This document shows, piece after piece, positions 43,665-51,598 of a stretch of 64,000 nucleotides of DNA. The stretch's first letter is position 1. Each line of letters begins with the position of its first letter. Location: NCBI GenBank assembly GCA_041915365.1, contig JAYSBP010000007.1:47837-111836 (forward strand), in the 5' to 3' direction. The translations under genes and the position numbers were made by a program. The notes beneath the pieces are model-generated. The model was given only the letters and a program-made list of their open reading frames with translations. It searched no databases and was not told the DNA's origin. The DNA comes from UBA6016 sp041915365. Its GTDB lineage: Bacteria > Campylobacterota > Campylobacteria > Campylobacterales > UBA6016.

Positions 43665-44676
43665 GCATCGCATCGCCATAGCTATAAAAACGGTAATTGT
43701 TCTTTTTGGCTATTTCATACACTTCAAGAGTCTTTTCCAATCCCAAAAAAGCAGCTACCAACATTATTAGCGTCGATTTTGGGAGGTGAAAGTTGGTAAG
43801 GAGCATATCAACTCTTCGCGGAGGATTTTGCGGATTTATAAAAATATCACACTCACCGCTTGTTTTTGAGCTTGCACAAAAAAACTCAACAGTTCTGGTG
43901 GCAGTCGTTCCGATACATAGTACTTTTGATTTTCCATTCAATACAGCCATTGTTTCTTGTGGAATTTCGAAGTATTCCGAGTGGATTTTGTGTTCGCTTA
44001 TAGCATCGGCATCCACGGGTTTGAAAGTACCCAGTCCGACATGTAGCGTAAGTTCATAAAAGCTATATGAAGCTCTCAGTTTGGCAAGTAATTCGTCGTC
44101 AAAATGTAGCGACGCTGTAGGTGCGGCAACGCTTCCTGCGGTTTTTGCAAAACATGTCTGATAGTTTGTTTCGTCACTTTTTTCATCGTCTCTTTGGATA
44201 TACGGCGGCAACGGTATATGCCCTATGTGTTCTAGCTTTTCAATCAGGGCCGCAAAATCTAGCTTTTTTTCATTCTCACAAAACTCAACCTCTCTGCTTC
44301 CGTCATTTAGTAAGCGAAGTACGTTTAGTGTCAGACCGTCGTTGAACGATATAGTATCGCCGACCTTTACTTTGCCTCTTATTAGCGCCAAAAATAGTGT
44401 TGCTCCGAGTGGCTTGATGATGACGCACTCTATTTTTCCACCGCTTTGTTTTTGACCAAAAATTCTAGCTTTGATTACTTTTGTGTTATTGATAATAATT
44501 GACGTATCTTTTGGGAGAAAGTCTCCGATATTTTCGACAAAAGAGTGCGTTACATTCCCGCTCTTTGTGTCTACTACAAGCATTTTTGCGCTTCGTCTAG
44601 GGTTTGCGGGATAGTCGGCTATGAACGAGCTTGGGAGCTCGTAATCGTAAGACGAGGTGAGGGTGGGGTCAAACAG
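43654..44676 (-). CDS. queA: S-adenosylmethionine:tRNA ribosyltransferase-isomerase QueA (non-ATG start)
   Basis: Transfers the ribosyl of SAM to preQ1-tRNA in queuosine synthesis. Core motifs are present: IINNTKVIKARIFG, HIGHIPLPPYIQR, AAPTASLHFDDELL, TLHVGLGTF, LTNFHLPKSTLIM and the final YRFYSYGDAMLIL. The first in-frame ATG (44583) would remove the conserved N-terminus SYDYELPSSFIADYP. Between the upstream stop and that segment there is no ATG, GTG or TTG; CTG at 44676 is best, with AGAGG 9 nt upstream and overlapping the tatC end. Using it gives 340 residues, a normal length. Confidence 0.85.
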   Translation of the reverse strand: MFDPTLTSSYDYELPSSFIADYPANPRRSAKMLVVDTKSGNVTHSFVENIGDFLPKDTSIIINNTKVIKARIFGQKQSGGKIECVIIKPLGATLFLALIRGKVKVGDTISFNDGLTLNVLRLLNDGSREVEFCENEKKLDFAALIEKLEHIGHIPLPPYIQRDDEKSDETNYQTCFAKTAGSVAAPTASLHFDDELLAKLRASYSFYELTLHVGLGTFKPVDADAISEHKIHSEYFEIPQETMAVLNGKSKVLCIGTTATRTVEFFCASSKTSGECDIFINPQNPPRRVDMLLTNFHLPKSTLIMLVAAFLGLEKTLEVYEIAKKNNYRFYSYGDAMLIL

Positions 44677-45400
44677 CGTCAGCGTCCTCTTTTGGAGCTG
44701 GGTTTATTATTCCGACTATAACTATTCCGGCGCCATATAGGAGTATCATTGGAGCGGCCATCATAAGCTGGCTCATAACATCTGGCGGCGTCAAAACAGC
44801 TGCCGCAATAAATATAAAAACTATCGCATATCTAAAAGAAGACTTCATTTGTCTATCGTCAATAAGTCTAAAAAAAGCAAGTAAGGCGGCAATTACGGGA
44901 AGCTCAAAAGACAAACCAAAACCAAACATTAACTTCAAAAAAAAGCCTAAATATTCCGCAATACTAATCATGGCGGTAGTTTGTCCGCCGCCGAAATTTA
45001 CCAAAAATTTGAAACCAACCGGAAAAACAAAGTAATAGGCAAAAAGTGCACCCGCTAAAAACATCCCGGTAGCCCCACCTACAAACGGCAGAACGTATTT
45101 TTTTTCATGCTCATATAATCCAGGAGCCAAAAACATCCAAAGTTGATAAAAAATCACAGGCAAGGAGATAACGAGTGAGGCAAAAAAGGATACGCTAACA
45201 GCTGTAAAAAACTGCTCTCCCATTTTGACGGCTACAACTTGCCCGCCTGAAGGTATAGCCTCTTTTAGCGGCATAGTAACCCAAGCCATAATAGGCTCCC
45301 AAACGGCAAAACACGCAAAAAATGCGACCGCAAGCACGATAACACATTTTATTAGTCTATCTCTAAGCTCGGCTATGTGCGGCTTTAAATCTTCAAGCAT
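44669..45400 (-). CDS. tatC: twin-arginine translocase subunit TatC
   Basis: Core receptor of the Tat pathway for folded proteins. 243 residues, six membrane helices. N-terminal LKPHIAELRDRLIK with the conserved Glu/Leu/Arg cluster, then PVIFYQLWMFLAPGLYEHEKKYV, FGLSFELPVIAALLAFF, and AAVLTPPDVMSQLMMAAPMILLYG are typical. It starts at the base after the tatB stop. The end of tatC carries the only plausible start for queA. Confidence 0.95.
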   Translation of the reverse strand: MLEDLKPHIAELRDRLIKCVIVLAVAFFACFAVWEPIMAWVTMPLKEAIPSGGQVVAVKMGEQFFTAVSVSFFASLVISLPVIFYQLWMFLAPGLYEHEKKYVLPFVGGATGMFLAGALFAYYFVFPVGFKFLVNFGGGQTTAMISIAEYLGFFLKLMFGFGLSFELPVIAALLAFFRLIDDRQMKSSFRYAIVFIFIAAAVLTPPDVMSQLMMAAPMILLYGAGIVIVGIINPAPKEDADAV

Positions 45401-45799
45401 CTATTTAACTTCCTCTTGTTTTGTCGTCTCTATGGCTTTGTGCGTTTGTGAATCAAGCGGCTTGTCAATCTCTTTTTTTACATTGTCTTCCAAGTCTTTG
45501 AACTCTTTTGTTATGTCGCCAAACATGTCACTAACTTCTTTGTTGTTGTACATACTTGATGGATTATTGAGGTTGTCTGTTATTTTTTCTAGTTTTTCTT
45601 TGTACTCTACTGCCGTGTGTTTTAGCTCGTGTAGGTCTATCTCTTTTTGTATAGTATCTTTTGCTTCTTGGACGGTAGACTTTACGCTTCTAAAGAATTT
45701 TACGAATTTAACTATAAGTTCTGGAAGCTTCTCAGGTCCCAAAAATATTATCGCCACAACCATTATTACTATTAGTGAGCCAAAATCTATTCCAAACAT
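45401..45799 (-). CDS. tatB: Sec-independent translocase subunit TatB
   Basis: 132 residues with one N-terminal membrane helix (MFGIDFGSLIVIMVVAIIFLG), the GPEKLPELI hinge typical of TatA/TatB and a long amphipathic/acidic helix to the end. The Glu after the helix and the length favour TatB over TatA. It couples directly to tatC. A tatA gene is not in the window. Confidence 0.88.
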   Translation of the reverse strand: MFGIDFGSLIVIMVVAIIFLGPEKLPELIVKFVKFFRSVKSTVQEAKDTIQKEIDLHELKHTAVEYKEKLEKITDNLNNPSSMYNNKEVSDMFGDITKEFKDLEDNVKKEIDKPLDSQTHKAIETTKQEEVK

Positions 45800-45913
45800 A
45801 TATTATCCGCATTTCAAAGTGCCACAATTTTACTCAAAGCTCTATAAAAACTGCTTAAAACGTTAATTTTTGAGGGGTTGTCCGTATGTAGAAAATATTT
45901 TGTAACTAGCTAC

Positions 45914-46231
45914 TCAGCGTAATTCACTTATGTATTGTGACGCTGCTTCTAGTTCGGCGTTTGATAGTTTGGAGGTTGCCGCCGTCATGACTATGCCGCT
46001 ACCGTATTTGTCGAGTGTTCCGTTTTTGTACTTTTGTAATACGGCCATCAGGTCTGGCTTTTTTATTCCGGCTATTTGTCCAGTAGCTCTAAGTGCGGAT
46101 GTTTTACCGTCTTTTCCATGACAAGAGGCGCATTGTTGAGAGTATATTGATGCTCCATTTGCCGCAAATAGCGATGATGAACATAGTAAAAACAGTGCTG
46201 TCGGCAGTAATTTCATATATTGATTTTTCAT
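45914..46231 (-). CDS. periplasmic class I c-type cytochrome
   Basis: 105-residue monohaem cytochrome with a signal peptide ending near ...SSLFAANGA. Haem-binding CASCH is at residues about 35-39, and the likely axial Met is in IVMTAATSKL. The C-terminus LEAASQYISELR is typical of small cytochromes c. It probably carries electrons between respiratory complexes. No strong Shine-Dalgarno is visible. It follows the cytochrome at 46277 on the same strand after 45 bp. Confidence 0.88.
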   Translation of the reverse strand: MKNQYMKLLPTALFLLCSSSLFAANGASIYSQQCASCHGKDGKTSALRATGQIAGIKKPDLMAVLQKYKNGTLDKYGSGIVMTAATSKLSNAELEAASQYISELR

Positions 46232-46276
46232 TTATTGAAGGTAGCCGCACACCAAGATGGCGTACGACTAGTTTGA

Positions 46277-46564
46277 TTATTTAAGAGTAGCGATGTAAGC
46301 AGAAACAGCTTTAACGTCGTCAGCTGAAAGGCCTTTAGCCATTGGGATCATTTGAGCTTTTTTAGCGCCGCCTTCACCTTTTTGGTAACCAGCAAGTTTT
46401 TTCTCTATATCAGCAGCTTTTTGACCAGCTAGCGCTTTGCCAGATATAGCAGTTTGTTTACCGTCAGCACCGTGGCAACCTTGGCATTTTGCAAAAACAG
46501 CTTTACCGTCTGCAGCCATAAGAGCACAGCCAGCGAATGCAAGAGTAAGAAGAACTTTTTTCAT
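46277..46564 (-). CDS. cytochrome c553-like periplasmic electron carrier
   Basis: 95 residues. Signal peptide MKKVLLTLAFAGCALMAADG, then haem site CQGCH near residue 28 and axial Met in AQMIPMAKGL. Sequence and size are like the small cytochrome c553 that donates electrons to cbb3 oxidase in Campylobacterota. The likely operon with the second cytochrome suggests a shared periplasmic electron pool matured by CcsBA. Confidence 0.9.
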   Translation of the reverse strand: MKKVLLTLAFAGCALMAADGKAVFAKCQGCHGADGKQTAISGKALAGQKAADIEKKLAGYQKGEGGAKKAQMIPMAKGLSADDVKAVSAYIATLK

Positions 46565-46704
46565 CGTGTATCCTTTTTTAAAATTACAAGAGAGATTTTA
46601 CACGCCCTTGTGTGAAATATGTGTGGATGTTGATTATACTTTTTATAACTTTAAGAGCTTATAACTCTAGACTCCATGCCGTACTGTCACAAAACCGTGT
46701 CAAA

Positions 46705-47670
46705 TTATTTTAATCTTATTGCGCTATTTCCTTCAAGCGTCGGCTCTTGCAAATATGTATCTCCCTTTGCCCACGAAACCTCTTTTACTTGTGTAGCCGT
46801 TTTTTTGTAAAGAAGGTCAATGTCTAGGTGGTCATTTTCAAGGAGATTTTTCATTAGAAAATAACTAAAAAGGCGATGCCCTTTTTCGTCGTAGCTATTT
46901 GAGAATTGTTTTGAACTTCCAGCTGACATAATCACCATTTTTTGTTTGTCAAACTCTAATTTTTTTGACTTTAGCACACCTGCGGCAACCCCTTTTAATG
47001 TGGAGACATTGTCTGTTTTGCCGCTAAAACAAGCATCTACGAATGCTATTATGTTTGACGCCTTTGACTTGCTGAGTTTTTCATAAATTTTTGTAGCCAT
47101 AAGCTCTTTTTCTTTGATGACATAATCAACCATTTTATCTTTTGGTAAAAAGTATGCCTCACCGTCTTCTGGCGATGGGATACCGTGCCCTGAGTAGTAA
47201 AAATATATCGTATCACCATCTTTGATATTGGCCAAAAATCTATTTAGTCTATCTGTTAGAGCTGTGGTTGTTGCTTTTTCATCTACAAATGCGTATGTAT
47301 TTCTGGCTGAAATCCCAAACCTTTTTTGAGCCACGGCAATAAATTCTTCTGCGCTTTTTTTGGCATATATTACTTTATCGGTTTCATCGTAGTTTTCGAT
47401 GGCTACTGCAAATAACCATTTTTTTGGATTTACCGGGGCTGCTTTTGCTGAGGCAATCAGCGGCGCTATGTCGTCGCCCTCCGATACTGACCGAGACTCT
47501 TTTATCGGCTTTGTGGAATCTTGAAGGTTTATTGGTTTTAGCAATTCTGAATTTACTGCATATACCACAGAAGATTCTGTTTTTGTGCTATTGTCCGCTT
47601 TTGCGGTGTATGTATTCCCGTGATAAAATTGATATAGATATTGATTGATTGGTAAGCGTAAAATAGACAT
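46705..47670 (-). CDS. caspase-like (C14) peptidase domain, probable 3' part of a split gene
   Basis: Frame of 321 residues from an ATG at 47670. The caspase fold is intact: DTIYFYYSGHGIPS contains the catalytic histidine and IIAFVDACFSGKTDN the catalytic cysteine; KLEFDKQKMVIMSAGSSKQFSNS completes it. There is no signal peptide. Its first 83 bp overlap the WD40 gene in another frame, and removing one CAAT unit from the (CAAT)3 tract (47640-47651) would fuse it to that gene as one 766-residue protein. A GGAG lies only 4 nt before the ATG, so separate translation is possible but weak. If separate, the peptidase would be cytosolic. Confidence 0.82.
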   Translation of the reverse strand: MSILRLPINQYLYQFYHGNTYTAKADNSTKTESSVVYAVNSELLKPINLQDSTKPIKESRSVSEGDDIAPLIASAKAAPVNPKKWLFAVAIENYDETDKVIYAKKSAEEFIAVAQKRFGISARNTYAFVDEKATTTALTDRLNRFLANIKDGDTIYFYYSGHGIPSPEDGEAYFLPKDKMVDYVIKEKELMATKIYEKLSKSKASNIIAFVDACFSGKTDNVSTLKGVAAGVLKSKKLEFDKQKMVIMSAGSSKQFSNSYDEKGHRLFSYFLMKNLLENDHLDIDLLYKKTATQVKEVSWAKGDTYLQEPTLEGNSAIRLK

Positions 47671-49009
47671 AAGGCTCCAATGCGCTTACGCCATCTTTTA
47701 TATCCTTTGCATTTGTTGGAGTCGCAGAAAAGCTTATCTGCCTAGAATATTCAGCGTTTGCAGCATTTAATTTGAGATATACCTTTCTTTCATCTGCATC
47801 ATATCTTGCCCATTCAAGTTTTGGGGAGCCTAGCTCTTCTTGAAGAGATGTCTGTAGTAGCTCAGCCCTTATGCTACTTATAGAGTTCTGCATCTTTTTT
47901 ACTCTATCCAAGTATTCGGCTTTACTCTCAAATTCACCTTTGACAAATTTTGCTTTGACATACTCTGCCATTTTTGCCTCCAGGCTTCTCGCCGCCGACT
48001 CAAACGGATTTTGAGAGGTAATCTTCCAGATTCTGAGACTCTGGTCGAGGCCTACGCTTGCAGCTTTTGTGCCGCCTGTGCTAAATGTTGCATTCCAGAC
48101 GTGATCTGTATGCCCGCGCAATGTCTGTAGCTCGGCACCTGTTTTTGCATCCCATATTTTTACTACGTTGTCTTTTGCCGCAGAGATAATTTTGCTAGTG
48201 TCATGGTTATAAGCCGCATATACTACGGCTGAGCTACCGTGCCCCTTAAGTGCAATTAATTCTTTAGCAGTTGCGACATCCCATACTCTTACGGCACCAT
48301 CGCTACTGGCGGTTAGCAGCTTTGTAGCATCAGGGGTAAACATAACGCTATTAACAATTGACGGATGTCTAAAACTCATTAGTTCGGCACCTGTTTTTGC
48401 ATCCCATATTTTTGCAGTATGATCCCAGCCTGCTGTCGCTATCTTGCTATCATCTAGACTAAATACAACGCAAGCAATTCCTTCGGTGTGGCCTCTGAGC
48501 GTCAACAGGTTTTGTCCGGTTTTTGCATCCCATACTTTTGCCGTCTTATCCCAGCTTGAGGTCGCCACTTTGCTTTCATCGTGACTGTATGCCGACCACC
48601 ACACACCTTCTGTATGCCCGGCAAATGTTATTAAGGAGCGTCCCGTATTCGCATCTATGATGTTTGCCGTTTTTGCACCCCAGTTTGAGATTAGTATATT
48701 TTTGCCATCTTGGTTGTATGTAGCGCTTAATATCCAACTTCCACTCCATGTGAAAGTGTTTATTGCGGCTCCTGTTCTTGCGTTCCATGTTTTTACGGTG
48801 CCATCATCGCTTGCCGTGACGACGGTTGCATCGTCATGACTAAATACTGCGCTTCTTATTGACTTCGTATGCCCTGTTAGTACAAGCGTATTTTTTAAAC
48901 TCGTATCGTGCGCCGGTTTCCAAACTATTGTCTCAGTTTGCGCCGATAAGCTGGCTAGAAAAATAAAAAATATAAATATTATGCTGGCCACAATAGAGCT
49001 CTTTTTCAT
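47588..49009 (-). CDS. exported seven-bladed WD40 protein, probable 5' part of a split WD40-caspase gene
   Basis: 473 residues with a signal peptide (MKKSSIVASIIFIFFIFLASLSA). Seven WD40 blades (about residues 42-330) end in WDAKTG-type turns, enough for a complete propeller. After them come a segment found with caspases (FESKAEYLDRVKKMQ) and a linker (YVYFTLTNQ). The frame then stops in an odd tail, ISISILSREYIHRKSGQ. The caspase frame reads through the same bases. Propeller plus caspase suggests a regulated protease that works in the periplasm if joined. Partners are unknown. Confidence 0.8.
   Translation of the reverse strand: MKKSSIVASIIFIFFIFLASLSAQTETIVWKPAHDTSLKNTLVLTGHTKSIRSAVFSHDDATVVTASDDGTVKTWNARTGAAINTFTWSGSWILSATYNQDGKNILISNWGAKTANIIDANTGRSLITFAGHTEGVWWSAYSHDESKVATSSWDKTAKVWDAKTGQNLLTLRGHTEGIACVVFSLDDSKIATAGWDHTAKIWDAKTGAELMSFRHPSIVNSVMFTPDATKLLTASSDGAVRVWDVATAKELIALKGHGSSAVVYAAYNHDTSKIISAAKDNVVKIWDAKTGAELQTLRGHTDHVWNATFSTGGTKAASVGLDQSLRIWKITSQNPFESAARSLEAKMAEYVKAKFVKGEFESKAEYLDRVKKMQNSISSIRAELLQTSLQEELGSPKLEWARYDADERKVYLKLNAANAEYSRQISFSATPTNAKDIKDGVSALEPYVYFTLTNQSISISILSREYIHRKSGQ
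47640..47651. repeat. (ATTG)3 / (CAAT)3 tetranucleotide repeat at the WD40-caspase frame junction
   Basis: Three units of CAAT on the coding (minus) strand, inside the overlap of the two frames. Losing one unit (4 bp) joins WD40 and caspase in one continuous reading frame, giving ...FTLTNQYLYQFYHGNTY.... Short tetranucleotide tracts are known slippage sites in phase-variable genes, though three units is short. Confidence 0.7.
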
Positions 49010-49124
49010 CTTTTAATCCTTGGTATATTACCTAATTTGTTAGTATACAAGCTGATACTTTAACACTATTGTTTAGCCCTCATTTGGTACACTAGAACCA
49101 AAAGAAGCGTGAAGAAGGTGCAAT

Positions 49125-50360
49125 ATGCAAGAATATTTACAACGGGCAAAAGATGCAAAAATAGAGCTTTCCCAGACTACAGGCAAACTAAGAAACGATG
49201 TCTTGCTTCAAATGGCTGTGGTACTCAGAGCCGAGCATGGCTTTATTCTTGAGGCAAACGCAAAAGATATGGAGTATGCAAAGGGGGCAGGGCTGTCTAG
49301 TGCAATGCTTGATAGGCTTTTGCTTGACGAAAAACGTATTAATGCAATGGCGGCTTCGATAGAGACGATAGCCGGACTCAGAGACCCACTCGGCAGGGTA
49401 TTGGAAGGATGGACTCTTCCAAATGGTCTGAGAATAGAAAAAGTATCGATACCTATCGGTGTTGTAGGCGTGATTTATGAATCAAGACCGAACGTCACAT
49501 CCGATACCGCCGCTCTTTGTTTCAAAAGCGGTAATATCGCAGTTTTGAAGGGCGGAAAAGAGGCGATAAACTCAAATTTTGCTATTGCTGATATATTAAG
49601 AGGCGTTTTGGAGAGATTTGGCTTGTCAAAAGATATTATCTCAATGCTTCCAGACCCAACAAGAGAAGGGGTGATGAAGCTTGTTAAAATGGATAAATAT
49701 GTAGACCTTATCATCCCAAGGGGTGGTGAGGCGCTAATAAGAAGCGTATGTGATAATGCTACTGTGCCCGTTGTAAAGCATGATAAGGGTGTGTGTTCGA
49801 TATACCTCGATGCAAATGCGGATATTGAATCTGCGCTAAAGATACTCGTAAACGCAAAAGTTCAAAGACCTGGTGTCTGCAACTCGATGGAGACTTTGCT
49901 TGTTGATGAGAGCAAGGCAAAAAACGTATTGCCTATGGTAAAAGATGAGTTTGATAAATACTCTACAGAACTAAAGGGTTGCAGCAAAACAACTGGCATC
50001 ATACACGTGGAGAGTGCGAGCGATGATGATTTTTATGTTGAGTATGCCGATAATATTTTAAATATCAAAGTCGTAAACGGTGTAAAAGAGGCAGTTGAAC
50101 ATATAGCAAAATACGGCTCTGGACATAGCGATGCGATAATTACCGAAAATTTGACAAATGCGGAGTATTTTTTGAATTCAGTCGACTCAGCCTGTGTGTA
50201 TGTAAATGCCTCAACAAGGTTTACAGACGGTGGAGAGTTTGGTTTTGGGGCTGAGGTCGGCATATCGACAAACAAACTCCACTCAAGGGGACCAATGGGC
50301 GTTAACGACTTGACGACATATAAGTACAAGATTTTTGGAAGCGGACAGATAAGAGAGTGA
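49125..50360 (+). CDS. proA: gamma-glutamyl phosphate reductase (glutamate-5-semialdehyde dehydrogenase)
   Basis: Second step of proline synthesis: reduces gamma-glutamyl phosphate to glutamate 5-semialdehyde with NADPH. 411 residues, with VIYESRPNVTSDTAALCFKSGN, LIIPRGGEALI, the catalytic-cysteine region KVQRPGVCNSMETLLVD, and TDGGEFGFGAEVGISTNKLHSRGPMG. Full length. Its TGA overlaps the GTG start of the next gene by 4 bp. ProB is not in the window. Confidence 0.95.
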   Translation: MQEYLQRAKDAKIELSQTTGKLRNDVLLQMAVVLRAEHGFILEANAKDMEYAKGAGLSSAMLDRLLLDEKRINAMAASIETIAGLRDPLGRVLEGWTLPNGLRIEKVSIPIGVVGVIYESRPNVTSDTAALCFKSGNIAVLKGGKEAINSNFAIADILRGVLERFGLSKDIISMLPDPTREGVMKLVKMDKYVDLIIPRGGEALIRSVCDNATVPVVKHDKGVCSIYLDANADIESALKILVNAKVQRPGVCNSMETLLVDESKAKNVLPMVKDEFDKYSTELKGCSKTTGIIHVESASDDDFYVEYADNILNIKVVNGVKEAVEHIAKYGSGHSDAIITENLTNAEYFLNSVDSACVYVNASTRFTDGGEFGFGAEVGISTNKLHSRGPMGVNDLTTYKYKIFGSGQIRE

Positions 50361-50932
50361 GCGATGTTGTTTTAAAGATAGAAGACCTCAAGTTTGGCTA
50401 TCAAAAAGATAAGCTTTTATTTGACGGGTTTTGTCTAGAGCTAAAAAAAGGCGAGATAGTTGCGGTCGTGGGGGAGAGCGGCAAAGGCAAAAGTACGCTT
50501 TTTGACCTGATAGCGGGGCTTAAAAAACCAATAGGTGGAGCTATCGATGTTTGTTCGTTGTCTTTTATATTTCAAGATCCGTATAGTTCTTTTCATCCTA
50601 GCTACTCGATAAAAAATCAGATAGAAGACGTGGCGGAAGGGGAGCTTGATTTGGAGCTGTTTGAGAAAACTCTTTTAATAGAGCGGGCTTTACTTGATAA
50701 AAAACCGCATGAATTAAGCGGAGGACAGCTTCAGAGGTGTTCGATATTTAGGGCTTTGTCGATGAAGCCAGACTTGATTTTAGCAGATGAGCCGACGTCG
50801 GCTCTTGATAATATAGTTCAATTAGAAGTAATGAAGACTCTGGTTGAGGCCTCAAAAGAGCAGGGGGTGCTGATAATAACACATGACCTTGCCTTGGCGC
50901 AGTGGTGTTCAAATAGAATAATTAAGCTCTAG
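50357..50932 (+). CDS. compact ABC transporter ATP-binding protein, peptide/nickel-type
   Basis: 191 residues. Walker A VGESGKGKST, Q-loop FQDPYSSFHPSYSIKNQ, signature LSGGQLQRCSIFRAL, Walker B LILADEPTSALD and switch histidine IITHDL are all present, so ATPase activity is expected. The Q-loop form is typical of Dpp/Opp/Nik family ATPases, but those usually continue 60-130 residues after this point; the C-terminal oligopeptide-binding tail is missing. It starts at a GTG overlapping the proA stop and has no adjacent permease, so its partner is unknown. Confidence 0.82.
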   Translation: MSDVVLKIEDLKFGYQKDKLLFDGFCLELKKGEIVAVVGESGKGKSTLFDLIAGLKKPIGGAIDVCSLSFIFQDPYSSFHPSYSIKNQIEDVAEGELDLELFEKTLLIERALLDKKPHELSGGQLQRCSIFRALSMKPDLILADEPTSALDNIVQLEVMKTLVEASKEQGVLIITHDLALAQWCSNRIIKL

Positions 50933-51598
50933 CCCCATCCAATACTTGTTGCATTTTTACCCTTGTCTCGCCAAACCAATCCTTGCTTGACGTATCGACT
51001 GGGTTCATAAATATTATTTTTAGCGTTCCGCCTTTTGTCCCCTTGCTATGCTTTGTGTCGAGTAGCAATGCGGAATCAACTATTACTATTGGCTGCACCT
51101 GCAGTGCCAGCTTCTCGGCTATAAGCTTTGCCCCAGCCTTAAACTCAAGCATCTCTTTCCCTTTGCTTCTTGTCCCCTCGGGAAATATAACAAGCGGTCT
51201 TCCTTGTTCGCTCGCATCTTTTGAATCTTTGATTAGCTTTATTAGTCCTTGTTTATTCTCTCTATCCACTGCTATCATTTTGCACGATTTAAATAGATGC
51301 CCAAATAGGGGTATGTCAAAAAGCTCACGCTTGGCTATCCAGCAGAGGTTAGCATCGGTCGTTATCGCCTCCATTGCCACTATATCAAGGACACTTTGGT
51401 GGTTGATGAGAAAAATCCCAGTATTTTGTTCCGCCTGACCGCTTGTTTGCGTGTTTACGCCAAAACCTTTAGTATTAGTTTCGAAAGTAAGCTTCTTGAG
51501 GCTTTGTGACGATTGCCGGTAATATAAAAATACGGTATAAAAATTGCGATTAACAGACCGCTAGCAACGGCTTTCAAATAAAAACTAACGATTGACAA
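50922..51598 (-). pseudogene. plsC: 1-acyl-sn-glycerol-3-phosphate acyltransferase with a single-base frameshift
   Basis: PlsC converts lysophosphatidic acid to phosphatidic acid at the membrane. A start at TTG (51598), with AAAGGAG upstream, opens a frame with the N-terminal membrane helix VASGLLIAIFIPYFYI and stops at 51455. The rest, with the catalytic HX4D motif NHQSVLD, FPEGTRSKG and VQPIVIVD, is in the next frame. Adding one T to the TTTT run (51462-51465) would join them as KVFGVNTQTSG in a 225-residue protein, a normal length. This may be a true mutation, a slippage site or a read error. The isolated downstream ATG at 51380 would lack the HX4D motif. Confidence 0.8.

Noticed and set aside
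46705..47670. A CRISPR-linked caspase system
   Set aside because: No CRISPR array, Cas gene or TPR-CHAT partner is present, and the WD40 partner has a signal peptide.
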